19,199 nt of DNA from Candidatus Eiseniibacteriota bacterium (lineage in GTDB: Bacteria > Eisenbacteria > RBG-16-71-46 > CAIMUX01 > WJJG01), in NCBI GenBank assembly GCA_016867695.1, contig VGIY01000013.1:1-19199 (forward strand), in the 5' to 3' direction. How positions within the stretch are numbered: position 1 is the stretch's first letter; each line of letters begins with the position of its first letter. Below are positions 7,363-14,585 of the stretch, piece by piece. The notes under the pieces are model-generated. The model searched no databases. It saw only the letters and a program-made list of their open reading frames with translations, and was not told the DNA's origin. The position numbers were made by a program, and so were the translations under genes.

Positions 7363-8490
7363 ATGTTCGTCGACGAGTGCGACATCGATGTCTGCGCCGG
7401 GAACGGCGGTCACGGGTGCGTGTCGTTCCGGCGCGAGAAGTACGTCCCCCGCGGCGGGCCCGACGGGGGCGACGGAGGCGATGGGGGAAGCGTGCGGCTG
7501 CGCGTGAACCCGCACCTGCGCACGCTCAGCCACCTGCGCCACACGCCCGCCTTCCGCGGCTCGGTGGGCGGGGCGGGCATGGGCAAGAAGATGTATGGAG
7601 CCCGCGGCGCCGACGCCCTGGTCGAGGTGCCGCCCGGGACGCTCGTCTGCGACGCCGAGACGGGCGAGTGGATCGCCGACGCCGTCTCGGCGGGCGAGGA
7701 GTGGCTGCTGGCGCGAGGGGGCAAGGGCGGCAAGGGCAACTTCCACTTCCGCAGCTCGACGCGCAGGGCGCCGCGGATCGCCGAGCCCGGGACGCCGGGC
7801 GAACGGCGGCGGCTGCGCCTGACGCTCAAGCTCCTGGCCGACGTCGGGCTGGTCGGTCTGCCCAACGCCGGCAAGTCGACGCTGCTGGCGCGGGTGTCGA
7901 ATGCCCGTCCCAAGATCGCCGGCTATCCCTTCACTACGCTCGCCCCCGTGCTCGGGATCGCCGCGGTGGGCGAAGACTCGAGCCTCGTTTTCGCCGACCT
8001 GCCCGGGCTGATCGAGGGAGCGCACGCCGGCAAGGGGCTCGGCCAGAGGTTCCTGCGCCACATCGAGCGCACGCGGCTGTTGCTCATCCTGATCGAGGCG
8101 ACCGATCCGCGGCCCGAGGAGACGCATCGGCTCCTGCGGCGGGAGCTCGAGCTGTGGAGCCCCGGCCTCGGGTCGCGCGAGTCGTTGATCTGCCTGACCA
8201 AGGCCGACCTCCTGGCGGAGCAGGAGCGGCCCTGTCCGGGCGGGATCGCGGGCCGCGTGCCGCTGCGGATCTCGGCGGCCACGGGCGAGGGCATCGCCGA
8301 GCTGCTCGGCGAACTGGATCGGCGTGTCCGCGCGCTGGAGCGTGGCGCCGCGCCGCCCGGCGGTCCGGACGCGGAGGCGGGATCGCACTTCGGGGAACGC
8401 CCCTGGCCGGCCGACTGGCGGCTTCCGCAGAGGCCAGGGGTCCTGCTGTCCGCGGGGAAGAGGGAGGAGCAGCGTGGATTCGTTCGTTGA
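7363..8490 (+). CDS. obgE: Obg-family GTPase ObgE/CgtA
   Basis: This encodes 375 residues from the ATG at 7363. The N-terminal Obg domain (1-157) shows the glycine-rich signature GCVSFRREKYVPRGGPDGG. The GTPase domain has G1 GLPNAGKS (165-172), G2 PFTT (189-192), G3 DLPGLIEGA (212-220), G4 TKAD (279-282) and G5 ISAA (303-306). Obg proteins bind the 50S subunit and act in late ribosome assembly and stringent control. The C-terminal OCT domain of some homologues is absent; here a short Pro/Gly-rich tail replaces it. The ribosomal protein genes rplU and rpmA, which often precede obgE, are not present upstream. The gene overlaps the following HEAT-repeat gene by 17 nt. Confidence 0.96.
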   Translation: MFVDECDIDVCAGNGGHGCVSFRREKYVPRGGPDGGDGGDGGSVRLRVNPHLRTLSHLRHTPAFRGSVGGAGMGKKMYGARGADALVEVPPGTLVCDAETGEWIADAVSAGEEWLLARGGKGGKGNFHFRSSTRRAPRIAEPGTPGERRRLRLTLKLLADVGLVGLPNAGKSTLLARVSNARPKIAGYPFTTLAPVLGIAAVGEDSSLVFADLPGLIEGAHAGKGLGQRFLRHIERTRLLLILIEATDPRPEETHRLLRRELELWSPGLGSRESLICLTKADLLAEQERPCPGGIAGRVPLRISAATGEGIAELLGELDRRVRALERGAAPPGGPDAEAGSHFGERPWPADWRLPQRPGVLLSAGKREEQRGFVR

Positions 8491-9157
8491 TCGCCGGCGC
8501 ACGACGGTGCGTCTCGGCAGCAGCCGCGGCGGACACCTCGAGGACGCGCGCCAGTACATCGACCAGCTGCGCGGGCGCGAGCCCGCCGAGGCGGTGCCGA
8601 AGCTGATCGAGGTGCTCGGCGACGAATCCTGGTACTTGCGCGAACGGGCGGGGGAGGTGCTCGTCGGCTTCGGCCTGCAGGCGGCGCCGGCGTTGGAGGA
8701 GCTGCTGCGCGTCGGGCTGTGGTACTCGCGGGCGGCGGCGCTGCGGGTGCTGGGGCGCATCGCCGCCCCGTCGTCTCTCCCCGCCGTGGCCTCCTTCCTC
8801 TCCGACACGAACAAGGCGATCGTCGAGGAGGGCGCCCGGGCGCTGCTCGGCTACTGCCGCCGCGGCCGGGCGATCGCCGTGGCCAAGCTCCTCCACGCCC
8901 GCGGCCCGCGGGTGCGGGACCGCGCCCTGGGGCTGCTGAGGCAGATCGACGCCGACGGCGCCGCGCGGCTGCTGCGCCTGATCGACTCGAGCGGGCTGAT
9001 GGGACCGGCCGGCTCGCTGAGCGACGCCGAGCTCGATCGGCTCGCCCGCGAGATCGACGACCGGGACTGGGGCGTCGATTGGGCCCGTCTCGATCCGGGC
9101 GAGCCGCTGCCCGAGTGGCCGCGCGACGTGCTGCGCCACCTCCGGGGGGACGACTGA
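8474..9157 (+). CDS. Small HEAT-repeat protein of unknown function
   Basis: This encodes 227 residues from a GTG start at 8474, with GGGAGGAGC immediately upstream; the start lies inside the obgE 3' end. At least four HEAT-like helical pairs are visible: about 39-67 (AVPKLIEVLGDESWYLRERA), 70-97 (AAPALEELLRVGLWYSRAAA), 101-128 (SLPAVASFLSDTNKAIVEEG) and 133-159 (AIAVAKLLHARGPRVRDRAL). An acidic, Trp-rich C-terminus (190-227) follows. There is no signal peptide or membrane segment. HEAT repeats make protein-protein scaffolds. It is flanked by obgE (17-nt overlap) and dprA (2-nt gap), so it is co-translated with both; the context does not define its function. I do not recognise a named family. 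Confidence 0.85.
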   Translation: MDSFVDRRRTTVRLGSSRGGHLEDARQYIDQLRGREPAEAVPKLIEVLGDESWYLRERAGEVLVGFGLQAAPALEELLRVGLWYSRAAALRVLGRIAAPSSLPAVASFLSDTNKAIVEEGARALLGYCRRGRAIAVAKLLHARGPRVRDRALGLLRQIDADGAARLLRLIDSSGLMGPAGSLSDAELDRLAREIDDRDWGVDWARLDPGEPLPEWPRDVLRHLRGDD

Positions 9158-9159
9158 GC

Positions 9160-10119
9160 GTGGAGGGGATCTCCTGGATCCCCCGGGGCGACCCGGGCTT
9201 CCCCGCCCTGCTGGAGGGGATCGCGGACGCTCCTCCCGGTCTCTGGGTGCGCAGCGGGTGGGGCCCCGAGGCGCTGGCCGAGCGGCTCTGGTCCCCTCCG
9301 GCCGTCGCGCTGGTCGGCTCACGCGGGGCGAGTTGCGCCGGGCTGGAGCTCGCCCGCCAGTTCGCCTGGGGGCTGGCGCGCGCCGGGGTCGTCGTCGTCA
9401 GCGGCCTCGCCCGCGGCGTCGACGCCGCGGCCCACGCCGGCGCGCTCGAGGCCGGAGGCGCGACCGTGGCCGTGCTCGGCTGCGGCGCCGACGTCTGCTA
9501 TCCGCCGGAGCACGAGCGGCTCGCCGCGCGGATCGCCTCCCGGGGGGCGATCCTCTCCGAGTGGCCGTCCGGCACGCCGGCCCTTCCCTGGCGCTTCCCG
9601 CGGCGCAATCGGCTGATCAGCGGCCTCAGCCGGGTGACGGTCCTGGTCGAGGGCCGGGCGCGAAGCGGCGCCTGGCACACGGTGGCCGCCGCCCTCGACC
9701 AGGGTCGCGAGGTCATGGCCGTCCCCCGCGACCCGCTGCTGCCGGGCAGCGCCGCACCCAACCGGCTGATCCGCGACGGGGCGGCCCCGGCGACGAGCGC
9801 CGAGGACGTCCTAGCCCTCCTCGACTGGCGGCGGGCGCCGGGGGATCGCGGGCGAGGCGGCGCCCAGCCCCTGTTGCCGCCGGGTGACTCGCGCCCGCGC
9901 GCTCGGGCCGCGCATCCTCGCGCAGGCGGCGCGGCGCCCGGTGCAGCGCGGATCGAGGCGAGACTGCGGCGCGGCGACGGCGTCACGCTCGAGCAGCTGG
10001 CCGGAGGACTGCCCGAGGTCCCCCTGGCGGATCTCCAGGCGCGGCTCGTCACGCTCGAGGTGGAGGGGCTCGTGCGCCGCGAGCGCGGCGGCCTGCTCCG
10101 CTGGGCGGGGAGCGCCTAG
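9160..10119 (+). CDS. dprA: DNA-processing protein DprA (Smf)
   Basis: This encodes 319 residues from a GTG start at 9160, two bases after the HEAT gene, with GGGGGGA upstream. DprA loads RecA onto incoming single-stranded DNA during transformation. The Rossmann core is clear: ALVGSRGAS (nucleotide/DNA loop), VVVSGLARGVDAAAHAGAL, GCGADVCYPPEH, and WRFPRRNRLISGLS. A winged-helix domain (about 265-315) closes the protein, as in the long DprA form, after a low-complexity linker. The N-terminal SAM-like domain is shortened or missing. Two usually conserved stretches drift: SGAWHTV in place of SGALITA, and AVPR in place of AVPG. DprA beside prepilin genes is compatible with natural competence, but no comEA, comEC or other uptake genes are present here. 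Confidence 0.93.
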   Translation: MEGISWIPRGDPGFPALLEGIADAPPGLWVRSGWGPEALAERLWSPPAVALVGSRGASCAGLELARQFAWGLARAGVVVVSGLARGVDAAAHAGALEAGGATVAVLGCGADVCYPPEHERLAARIASRGAILSEWPSGTPALPWRFPRRNRLISGLSRVTVLVEGRARSGAWHTVAAALDQGREVMAVPRDPLLPGSAAPNRLIRDGAAPATSAEDVLALLDWRRAPGDRGRGGAQPLLPPGDSRPRARAAHPRAGGAAPGAARIEARLRRGDGVTLEQLAGGLPEVPLADLQARLVTLEVEGLVRRERGGLLRWAGSA

Positions 10120-10122
10120 GCG

Positions 10123-11061
10123 ATGGCGCGCCGCTCGACCGCGTCCGGCCGCCCGCGTCTCAAGCACCGGGTCGAGTACGCCCTCCTGCGCGCGGCGCTG
10201 GCCCTGCTCTCGCTCCTGCCGCTTGGCGCCGCCCTCTGGTGCGGGCGGCGCCTGGCGGACTTCGCCTTCGACATCCTGCGCCTGCGGCGAGCCGTGACGC
10301 TGGCCAACCTGGAGCGGGCCTTCGGCGGGAGCCTGCGCGCGGGGGAGCGCCGGGCCCTGGCCCGCAGCGCCTACCGCCAGGTCGGCATGAGCTTCTGCGA
10401 GGTGCTCCGCTTCCCAGGCGAGCGGCCCGAGTCGCTGCTGGCGCGCGCGAGCGTCGGGCCGGACGAGATCCTGGAGCGGGCGCGCGGCCACCAGGGCGGG
10501 CTGATCTACCTGACGGCGCACACCGGCAACTGGGAGCTCTTCGGCACCGTGATGGGACTGCTCGACCGCCCGCTGGCCACGATCGTCGCCGCTCAGCGCA
10601 ACCCGCTGGTCGACCGGTGGATCAAGCGCTGGCGGGCGCGGATGCGGGGCATGGTGATGATCGAGCGGGGGTCGGCGCTGCGCGGCATCCTCCGCGCCCT
10701 CGGCGGCGGCGGGCGCGTCGGCATCGCCGGCGAGCAGGACGCCGGCCCGCAGGGCCTCTTCCTGCCCTTCCTCGGCCGCCCGGCGTCGACGGCGATCGGC
10801 CCGGCCCGCTTCGCCTACCGCTCGGGCGCCATGATCGTGATCGGCTTCGATCGCCGGCTCGCAGGCGGGCGCCATGCGATCGAGCTCCATCCGCCCCTCT
10901 TCGCCGACCGCTCGCGGCCGGAAGAGGAGGAGACGCTGCGGATTCTCTCGCACTACACGCGGCTGCTCGAGGACTTCGTGCGCCGCCATCCCGACCAGTG
11001 GTTCTGGATGCACCGGCGCTGGAAGACGCGGCCGCCGGGGGAGGGCGCATGCGCTGGTTGA
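10123..11061 (+). CDS. Lipid A biosynthesis acyltransferase (LpxL/HtrB family)
   Basis: This encodes 312 residues from the ATG at 10123, three bases after dprA. The LPLAT catalytic motif HTGNWE occurs at 133-138 (H-x4-E), followed by EQDAGPQGLFLPFLGRPAST (about 205-225) and the C-terminal signature HPDQWFWMHRRWKTRP. An N-terminal hydrophobic segment (20-40) anchors it in the inner membrane. The family adds secondary acyl chains from acyl-ACP to Kdo2-lipid A or its precursor. Which chain (lauroyl, myristoyl or other) cannot be read from sequence. Its presence supports an outer membrane with lipid A. It overlaps the next gene by 13 nt. Confidence 0.9.
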   Translation: MARRSTASGRPRLKHRVEYALLRAALALLSLLPLGAALWCGRRLADFAFDILRLRRAVTLANLERAFGGSLRAGERRALARSAYRQVGMSFCEVLRFPGERPESLLARASVGPDEILERARGHQGGLIYLTAHTGNWELFGTVMGLLDRPLATIVAAQRNPLVDRWIKRWRARMRGMVMIERGSALRGILRALGGGGRVGIAGEQDAGPQGLFLPFLGRPASTAIGPARFAYRSGAMIVIGFDRRLAGGRHAIELHPPLFADRSRPEEEETLRILSHYTRLLEDFVRRHPDQWFWMHRRWKTRPPGEGACAG

Positions 11062-11930
11062 GCTTCGGGCCCCCGGGCGGCGAGCGCCCCGGCGTCATGA
11101 TCGAGCCGGGAGTGTTGCTCGACATCGCCGCCTGCCGGCCCCACTGGCCGCGCGACTGGGCCGGGCTGCTCGCGGCGAACCTCCTGGAAGAGGTCCGCCG
11201 CCTCGCGGCAGAGGCCGACTTCAGCGCCCGGCACACGCGCCCCCTGGCCGGCCTGCCGCTCGCCCCGCCGGTCCCGCGGCCGTCGAAGGTGATCGCGCTC
11301 GGCCGCAACTACCCCGCCCACGCCGCCGAGCAGCAGCGCCGGGCGCCCGATCGCCCGCTGCTCTTCGCCAAGGCGCCCTCCTGCCTGATCGGCCAGGGCT
11401 GCCCCGTCGTCGTGCCCGCTCGCGAGAGCCGCCCGGACTACGAAGGGGAAATGGCGCTCGTCGTCGGCCGCCCGCTCAAGGACATCCCCGAGGAGCGCGC
11501 CCTCGAGGGGCTCGCCGGCGTGACCGTCTTCAACGACGTCAGCGGCCGCGAGGCGCAGTTCGGCGACAAGCTCTGGCTGCGGGGCAAGAGCTTCGACACC
11601 TTCGGGCCGATCGGCCCCTGGGCCGTGACGCTCGACGAGGTCGGCGATCCCGACGACCTGCGGCTGCGGACGCGCGTCAACGGCGAGACTCGCCAGGATG
11701 CCCGCACCGCAGAGATGACCGTCTCCTGCGCCGGCATCGTCGCCTACGTGAGCGCGCAGATGACGCTCCTGCCGGGCGACGTCATCGCCACCGGCACGCC
11801 CGCCGGCGTCGGCGTCTTCCGCGATCCGCCCCTCTTCCTGCAGGACGGCGACATCGTCGAGATCGAGCTGCAGGGCGTAGGCGTGCTGCGCAACCCGGTA
11901 GTCCGCCCCACACCGCCCCGAGGAGGCTGA
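11049..11930 (+). CDS. Fumarylacetoacetate hydrolase-family protein (acylpyruvase type)
   Basis: This encodes 293 residues from the ATG at 11049, with GGGGGAGG upstream and a 13-nt overlap with the acyltransferase. The C-terminal FAH fold is clear: KVIALGRNYPAH at about 80-91, metal ligands in DYEGEMALVVG (Glu132, Glu134) and FNDVSGRE (Asp163), then GKSFDTFGPIGPW and LLPGDVIATGTPAGVG (about 248-263). The family is Mg/Mn-dependent and cleaves C-C bonds of acylpyruvates or fumarylpyruvate, or decarboxylates oxaloacetate. Substrate cannot be predicted from motifs, and adjacent genes give no catabolic context. It ends the plus-strand run and converges on the inositol-phosphate synthase gene. Confidence 0.9.
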   Translation: MRWLSFGPPGGERPGVMIEPGVLLDIAACRPHWPRDWAGLLAANLLEEVRRLAAEADFSARHTRPLAGLPLAPPVPRPSKVIALGRNYPAHAAEQQRRAPDRPLLFAKAPSCLIGQGCPVVVPARESRPDYEGEMALVVGRPLKDIPEERALEGLAGVTVFNDVSGREAQFGDKLWLRGKSFDTFGPIGPWAVTLDEVGDPDDLRLRTRVNGETRQDARTAEMTVSCAGIVAYVSAQMTLLPGDVIATGTPAGVGVFRDPPLFLQDGDIVEIELQGVGVLRNPVVRPTPPRGG

Positions 11931-11969
11931 CGCAGGACGCCCGCAGCGCGAGCCGCCAATCTCTGCGCA

Positions 11970-12071
11970 GGGGGGAGGGCCACAAAGGGTCCGCCGCGAG
12001 TTCCCGCAGCGAGCGCGCCCGCGCGCGAGCGAGGACTGTCTGAGCGCCGGACCCTTTGTGGCCCTCCCCCC
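11970..12071. terminator. 24-bp perfect inverted repeat in the convergent gap (possible bidirectional terminator)
   Basis: The left arm (11970-11993) begins GGGGGGAGGGCCACAAAGGG and the right arm (12048-12071) is its exact reverse complement, 24 of 24 bases. The arms are separated by a 54-nt GC-rich loop. It lies between the FAH-family gene and the inositol-phosphate synthase gene, which converge. It would fold a very stable hairpin on either transcript and could end both. There is no U-run after the stem, so intrinsic termination is not canonical, and a mobile or structural repeat is an alternative. Confidence 0.5.
12013..12047 (+). repeat. 35-bp direct repeat, copy 1
   Basis: Copy 1 reads GCGCGCCCGCGCGCGAGC at its start and ends GGACTGTCTGAGCGC. 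It is identical to copy 2 at 12093-12127, offset 80 bp. It occupies most of the loop of the inverted repeat, adjoining the right arm. Confidence 0.9.
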
Positions 12072-12092
12072 GGCCGGGGCGCTCTTGTTCGC

Positions 12093-12127
12093 GCGCGCCC
12101 GCGCGCGAGCGAGGACTGTCTGAGCGC
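12093..12127 (+). repeat. 35-bp direct repeat, copy 2
   Basis: Copy 2 matches 12013-12047 at all 35 bases and ends 8 bp before the stop codon of the inositol-phosphate synthase gene. Together with the inverted repeat arms the order is arm, repeat, arm, repeat. This looks like a duplicated or mobile unit; see findings. Confidence 0.9.
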
Positions 12128-12135
12128 GCCCGCTC

Positions 12136-13446
12136 TCAGTCGTAGTACTCGAGCCCCAGGTGCGTGATCAGCTCCTCGCCCCTCAGGTGGCGCAGCGTGT
12201 TCTTCAGCTTCATCAGCTGGATGAAGAGGTCGTGCTCGGGGTAGAGCCCGCGCGCGTGGATCGGGCTCTTGAAGTAGAAGGAGAGCCACTCCTGGATCCC
12301 CTTCATGCCGGCCCGCTTGGCCATATCGAGGAAGAGGGCGAGATCGAGCACGATCGGGGCGGCGAGGATCGAATCGCGGCAGAGGAAGTCGACCTTGATC
12401 TGCATCGGGTAGCCGAGCCAGCCGAAGATGTCGATGTTGTCCCAGCCCTCCTTGTTGTCCCCCCGCGGCGGGTAGTAGTTGATGCGCACCTTGTGGTAGA
12501 GGCTGCCGTAGAGCTGCGGGTAGAGGTGGGGCTGGAGGATCGAGTCGAGCACGCCCAGCTTGCTCTCTTCCTTGGTCTTGAAGGACTCGGGATCGTCGAG
12601 TACCTCGCCGTCGCGGTTGCCGAGGATGTTCGTGGAGAACCAGCCGGAGAGCCCGATCAGGCGCGCCTTGAAGCCGGGGGCGAGGATCGTCTTCATCAGC
12701 GTCTGGCCCGTCTTGAAGTCCTTGCCCGAGATCGGCGAGCCCTGGGCGAGGGCGAGCTCCTCGAGGGCGGGGATGTCGGCGGAGAGGTTCGGCGCGCCGT
12801 TGGCGTAGGGAATGCCGAGCGAGAGCGCCGCGTAGGCGTAGATCATGCTCGGGGCGATGCTCGGGTCGTCCTCGCTGAGCGCCTTCTCGAACGCGGCCAG
12901 CGACTGGTGCGCCGGACCGGGCTCGAGGAAGGTCTCGGTGCTCGCGCACCAGATCATGACCAGGCGATCAGCTCCGCTGTCGCGCTGGAAGGCGCGGATG
13001 TCCTCCTTGAGCGCCTCGGCCTTGTCGCGCAGCGTGCCCCGGGTCTTGACGTGGGGGCCGTCGAGGCGCTTGACGAAGCGCTGATCGAAGACCGCCGGCA
13101 GCGGGAGGACCTTCTCGAGCTGGGGCCGCAGCGACTCGATCAGCGAGCGCTCGAGCACGCCCGCCTTGAGCGCCGACTCGTAGGCGCTGTCGGGGAAGAT
13201 GTCCCAAGCGCCGAAGACGAGGTCCTCGAGACCGGCCAGGGGAACGAAGTCGCGAATCAGGGGCGAGCGCCCTTCCGTGCGCTTGCCCAGGCGGATCGTG
13301 CCGAGCTGGGTCAGCGAGCCGATCGGCTCGGCCAGGCCGAGGCGGATCGCCTCGACGCCGGCGATGAAGGTCGTGCTGACGGCGCCGAGGCCGGGCGTGA
13401 GCACGCCCAGCCTGCCCGCCGCCGGGGCGATGGGAGTCGCAGCCAT
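12136..13446 (-). CDS. Myo-inositol-1-phosphate synthase
   Basis: This encodes 436 residues from the ATG at 13446, with GGAGGAGG seven bases upstream. The enzyme converts glucose 6-phosphate to 1L-myo-inositol 1-phosphate using NAD, the first step to inositol lipids or solutes. The NAD-binding loop is GRLGVLTPGLGAVSTTF (11-27). Active-site blocks are SGKDFKTGQTLMKT (240-253, with the family's lysines), STNILGNRDGEVL (271-283), and INYYPPRGDNKEGWDN (322-337) and FGWLGYPMQIKVDFLCRDS (341-359). Length fits the long bacterial/eukaryote-like form rather than the shorter archaeal one. It is divergent from a LysR regulator, with a candidate operator between them. No inositol monophosphatase or inositol-lipid transferase is nearby. 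Confidence 0.93.
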   Translation of the reverse strand: MAATPIAPAAGRLGVLTPGLGAVSTTFIAGVEAIRLGLAEPIGSLTQLGTIRLGKRTEGRSPLIRDFVPLAGLEDLVFGAWDIFPDSAYESALKAGVLERSLIESLRPQLEKVLPLPAVFDQRFVKRLDGPHVKTRGTLRDKAEALKEDIRAFQRDSGADRLVMIWCASTETFLEPGPAHQSLAAFEKALSEDDPSIAPSMIYAYAALSLGIPYANGAPNLSADIPALEELALAQGSPISGKDFKTGQTLMKTILAPGFKARLIGLSGWFSTNILGNRDGEVLDDPESFKTKEESKLGVLDSILQPHLYPQLYGSLYHKVRINYYPPRGDNKEGWDNIDIFGWLGYPMQIKVDFLCRDSILAAPIVLDLALFLDMAKRAGMKGIQEWLSFYFKSPIHARGLYPEHDLFIQLMKLKNTLRHLRGEELITHLGLEYYD

Positions 13447-13607
13447 GGGAGAACCTCCTCCGTTGGGATCGCCGCAAGGGGTCGGGCCCCGGTGCCCGCG
13501 GCCCGGGCGGTCGCGGTCGCGCCCCGCGCCGCAAGGCGGGAAGCGCCCGACCGCAGGCAGGGTAGGCTGGCGCTGGAGATCCGACCACCCTATACTTCCG
13601 ATCTTAT

Positions 13608-13626
13608 CCATAGGTTTGGGCTATGG
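13608..13626. promoter_or_regulatory. Candidate LysR-type operator, CCATAG-N7-CTATGG
   Basis: A 6-bp perfect inverted repeat, CCATAG (13608-13613) and CTATGG (13621-13626), contains ATAG-N7-CTAT and therefore the T-N11-A core of LysR-family boxes. It sits in an AT-richer island in the 218-nt gap between the inositol-phosphate synthase and LysR genes, 39 nt before the LysR start. The position suits LysR autoregulation and control of the divergent synthase. This is inferred from pattern and position only. Confidence 0.5.
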
Positions 13627-13664
13627 CTCAAAGACTCCCGGGAAGGGCCGTCGAAGGAGGGGAG

Positions 13665-14585
13665 ATGGAGCTGGACGGGCTACGGACCTTCGTCCGGGCG
13701 GTGAGCCTGGGCAGCCTCAGCGCGGCGGCGCGGGCCCGCGGCCGCAGCCAGCCGGCGGTGACCGCACAGATGCAGGCGCTGGAGCGGAGCGTCGGGGAAC
13801 GCCTGCTCGTGCGCGCCCCGCGGGGCGTGCGCCCGACGCCGGCCGGCGCGCTGCTCTACGCCCGGGCCCAGGGGCTGCTGCGCGAGGCCGATGAACTGCT
13901 CGAGGAAGTGCGCGGCGGGGGATCGCTGCGCAGCGGCCGGCTGCGCATCGGGGCGACGGACGTGATGGCCATCGCGCTCCTGCCGCCCTGGGTGCGCCGG
14001 CTCCGGGCGAGATACCCGGGCCTCGGACTGACCGTCTCGGTGGCCGGCTCGCGCGCCCTGGCGGGCCAGGTGCTCCAGGGCGAGCTCGACCTGGCGCTGG
14101 TGACGCTGCCGCTCGAGGCGCCGGGCCTGGTCGCCGAAGAGGTCCACCGCGAGCCGATCGAGTTCGTCGCCGCCGCGGGGCATCCCGCCGCCGGACGACG
14201 GCTGACGCTGGCGGCGCTGGCGCGGGAGGCGATCATCCATCACTCGGACGAGTCGGTGACCCGCGCCGAGGTGGCCGCGGTCTTCCGTCGGGCTGGCCTG
14301 GAGCCGCGGGTGGCGATGGAGGTCAGCTCTCCCGAGGCGATGAAGCAGCTCGTGCTGCTCGGACTGGGGATTGCGCCCTTCTCCCGCTCGCAGGCGGCGG
14401 CCGAGATCCGCAGCGGCCGGCTCGTGCGGCTGCGCGTCCAGGGCTTCCGCTGCTTCCGCCGCTCGGGGATCGTCCACCGCCGCGAGGCGCTGCAGCTGCG
14501 GGCGGTCAGCGCGTTCCTGGCGCTGCGGCCGGGGCCGGCCGGTAGGCGCGCAGGGCCGCGGCCAGGATCCGCATCGCCCGCCTGA
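13665..14585 (+). CDS. LysR-family transcriptional regulator
   Basis: This encodes 306 residues from the ATG at 13665, preceded by AAGGAGGGG. That start gives the family's standard opening MELDGLRTFVRAVSLGS; an earlier ATG at 13623 lies inside the candidate operator and has no comparable binding site. Residues 1-60 form the winged helix-turn-helix (SLSAAARARGRSQPAVTAQM). Residues about 90-290 form the periplasmic-binding-protein-like effector domain, with LRIGATDVMAIALLP and a typical GLGIAPFSRSQA. It is divergent from inositol-phosphate synthase, the usual arrangement for a LysR regulator and its target. The effector is unknown. Its 3' end overlaps the convergent aminotransferase by 80 nt. 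Confidence 0.92.
   Translation: MELDGLRTFVRAVSLGSLSAAARARGRSQPAVTAQMQALERSVGERLLVRAPRGVRPTPAGALLYARAQGLLREADELLEEVRGGGSLRSGRLRIGATDVMAIALLPPWVRRLRARYPGLGLTVSVAGSRALAGQVLQGELDLALVTLPLEAPGLVAEEVHREPIEFVAAAGHPAAGRRLTLAALAREAIIHHSDESVTRAEVAAVFRRAGLEPRVAMEVSSPEAMKQLVLLGLGIAPFSRSQAAAEIRSGRLVRLRVQGFRCFRRSGIVHRREALQLRAVSAFLALRPGPAGRRAGPRPGSASPA

Noticed and set aside
6142..8814. An 890-codon open frame on the minus strand
   Set aside because: It is antisense to coaD, fmdB and obgE, all of which have clear family motifs. Its own sequence is Arg/Pro-rich without domains.
8474..10119. A defence or competence island around dprA
   Set aside because: dprA sits in a housekeeping run with coaD, obgE and lipid A synthesis. 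No nuclease, methylase or com gene is adjacent.
11970..12127. A CRISPR array
   Set aside because: There are only two copies of the direct repeat, one spacer-sized interval, and the interval is mostly an inverted-repeat arm. No cas gene is nearby.
12160..13704. A 514-codon plus-strand open frame opposite inositol-phosphate synthase
   Set aside because: It is a shadow frame: no domains, composition set by the opposite-strand codons, and the synthase has all its family motifs.
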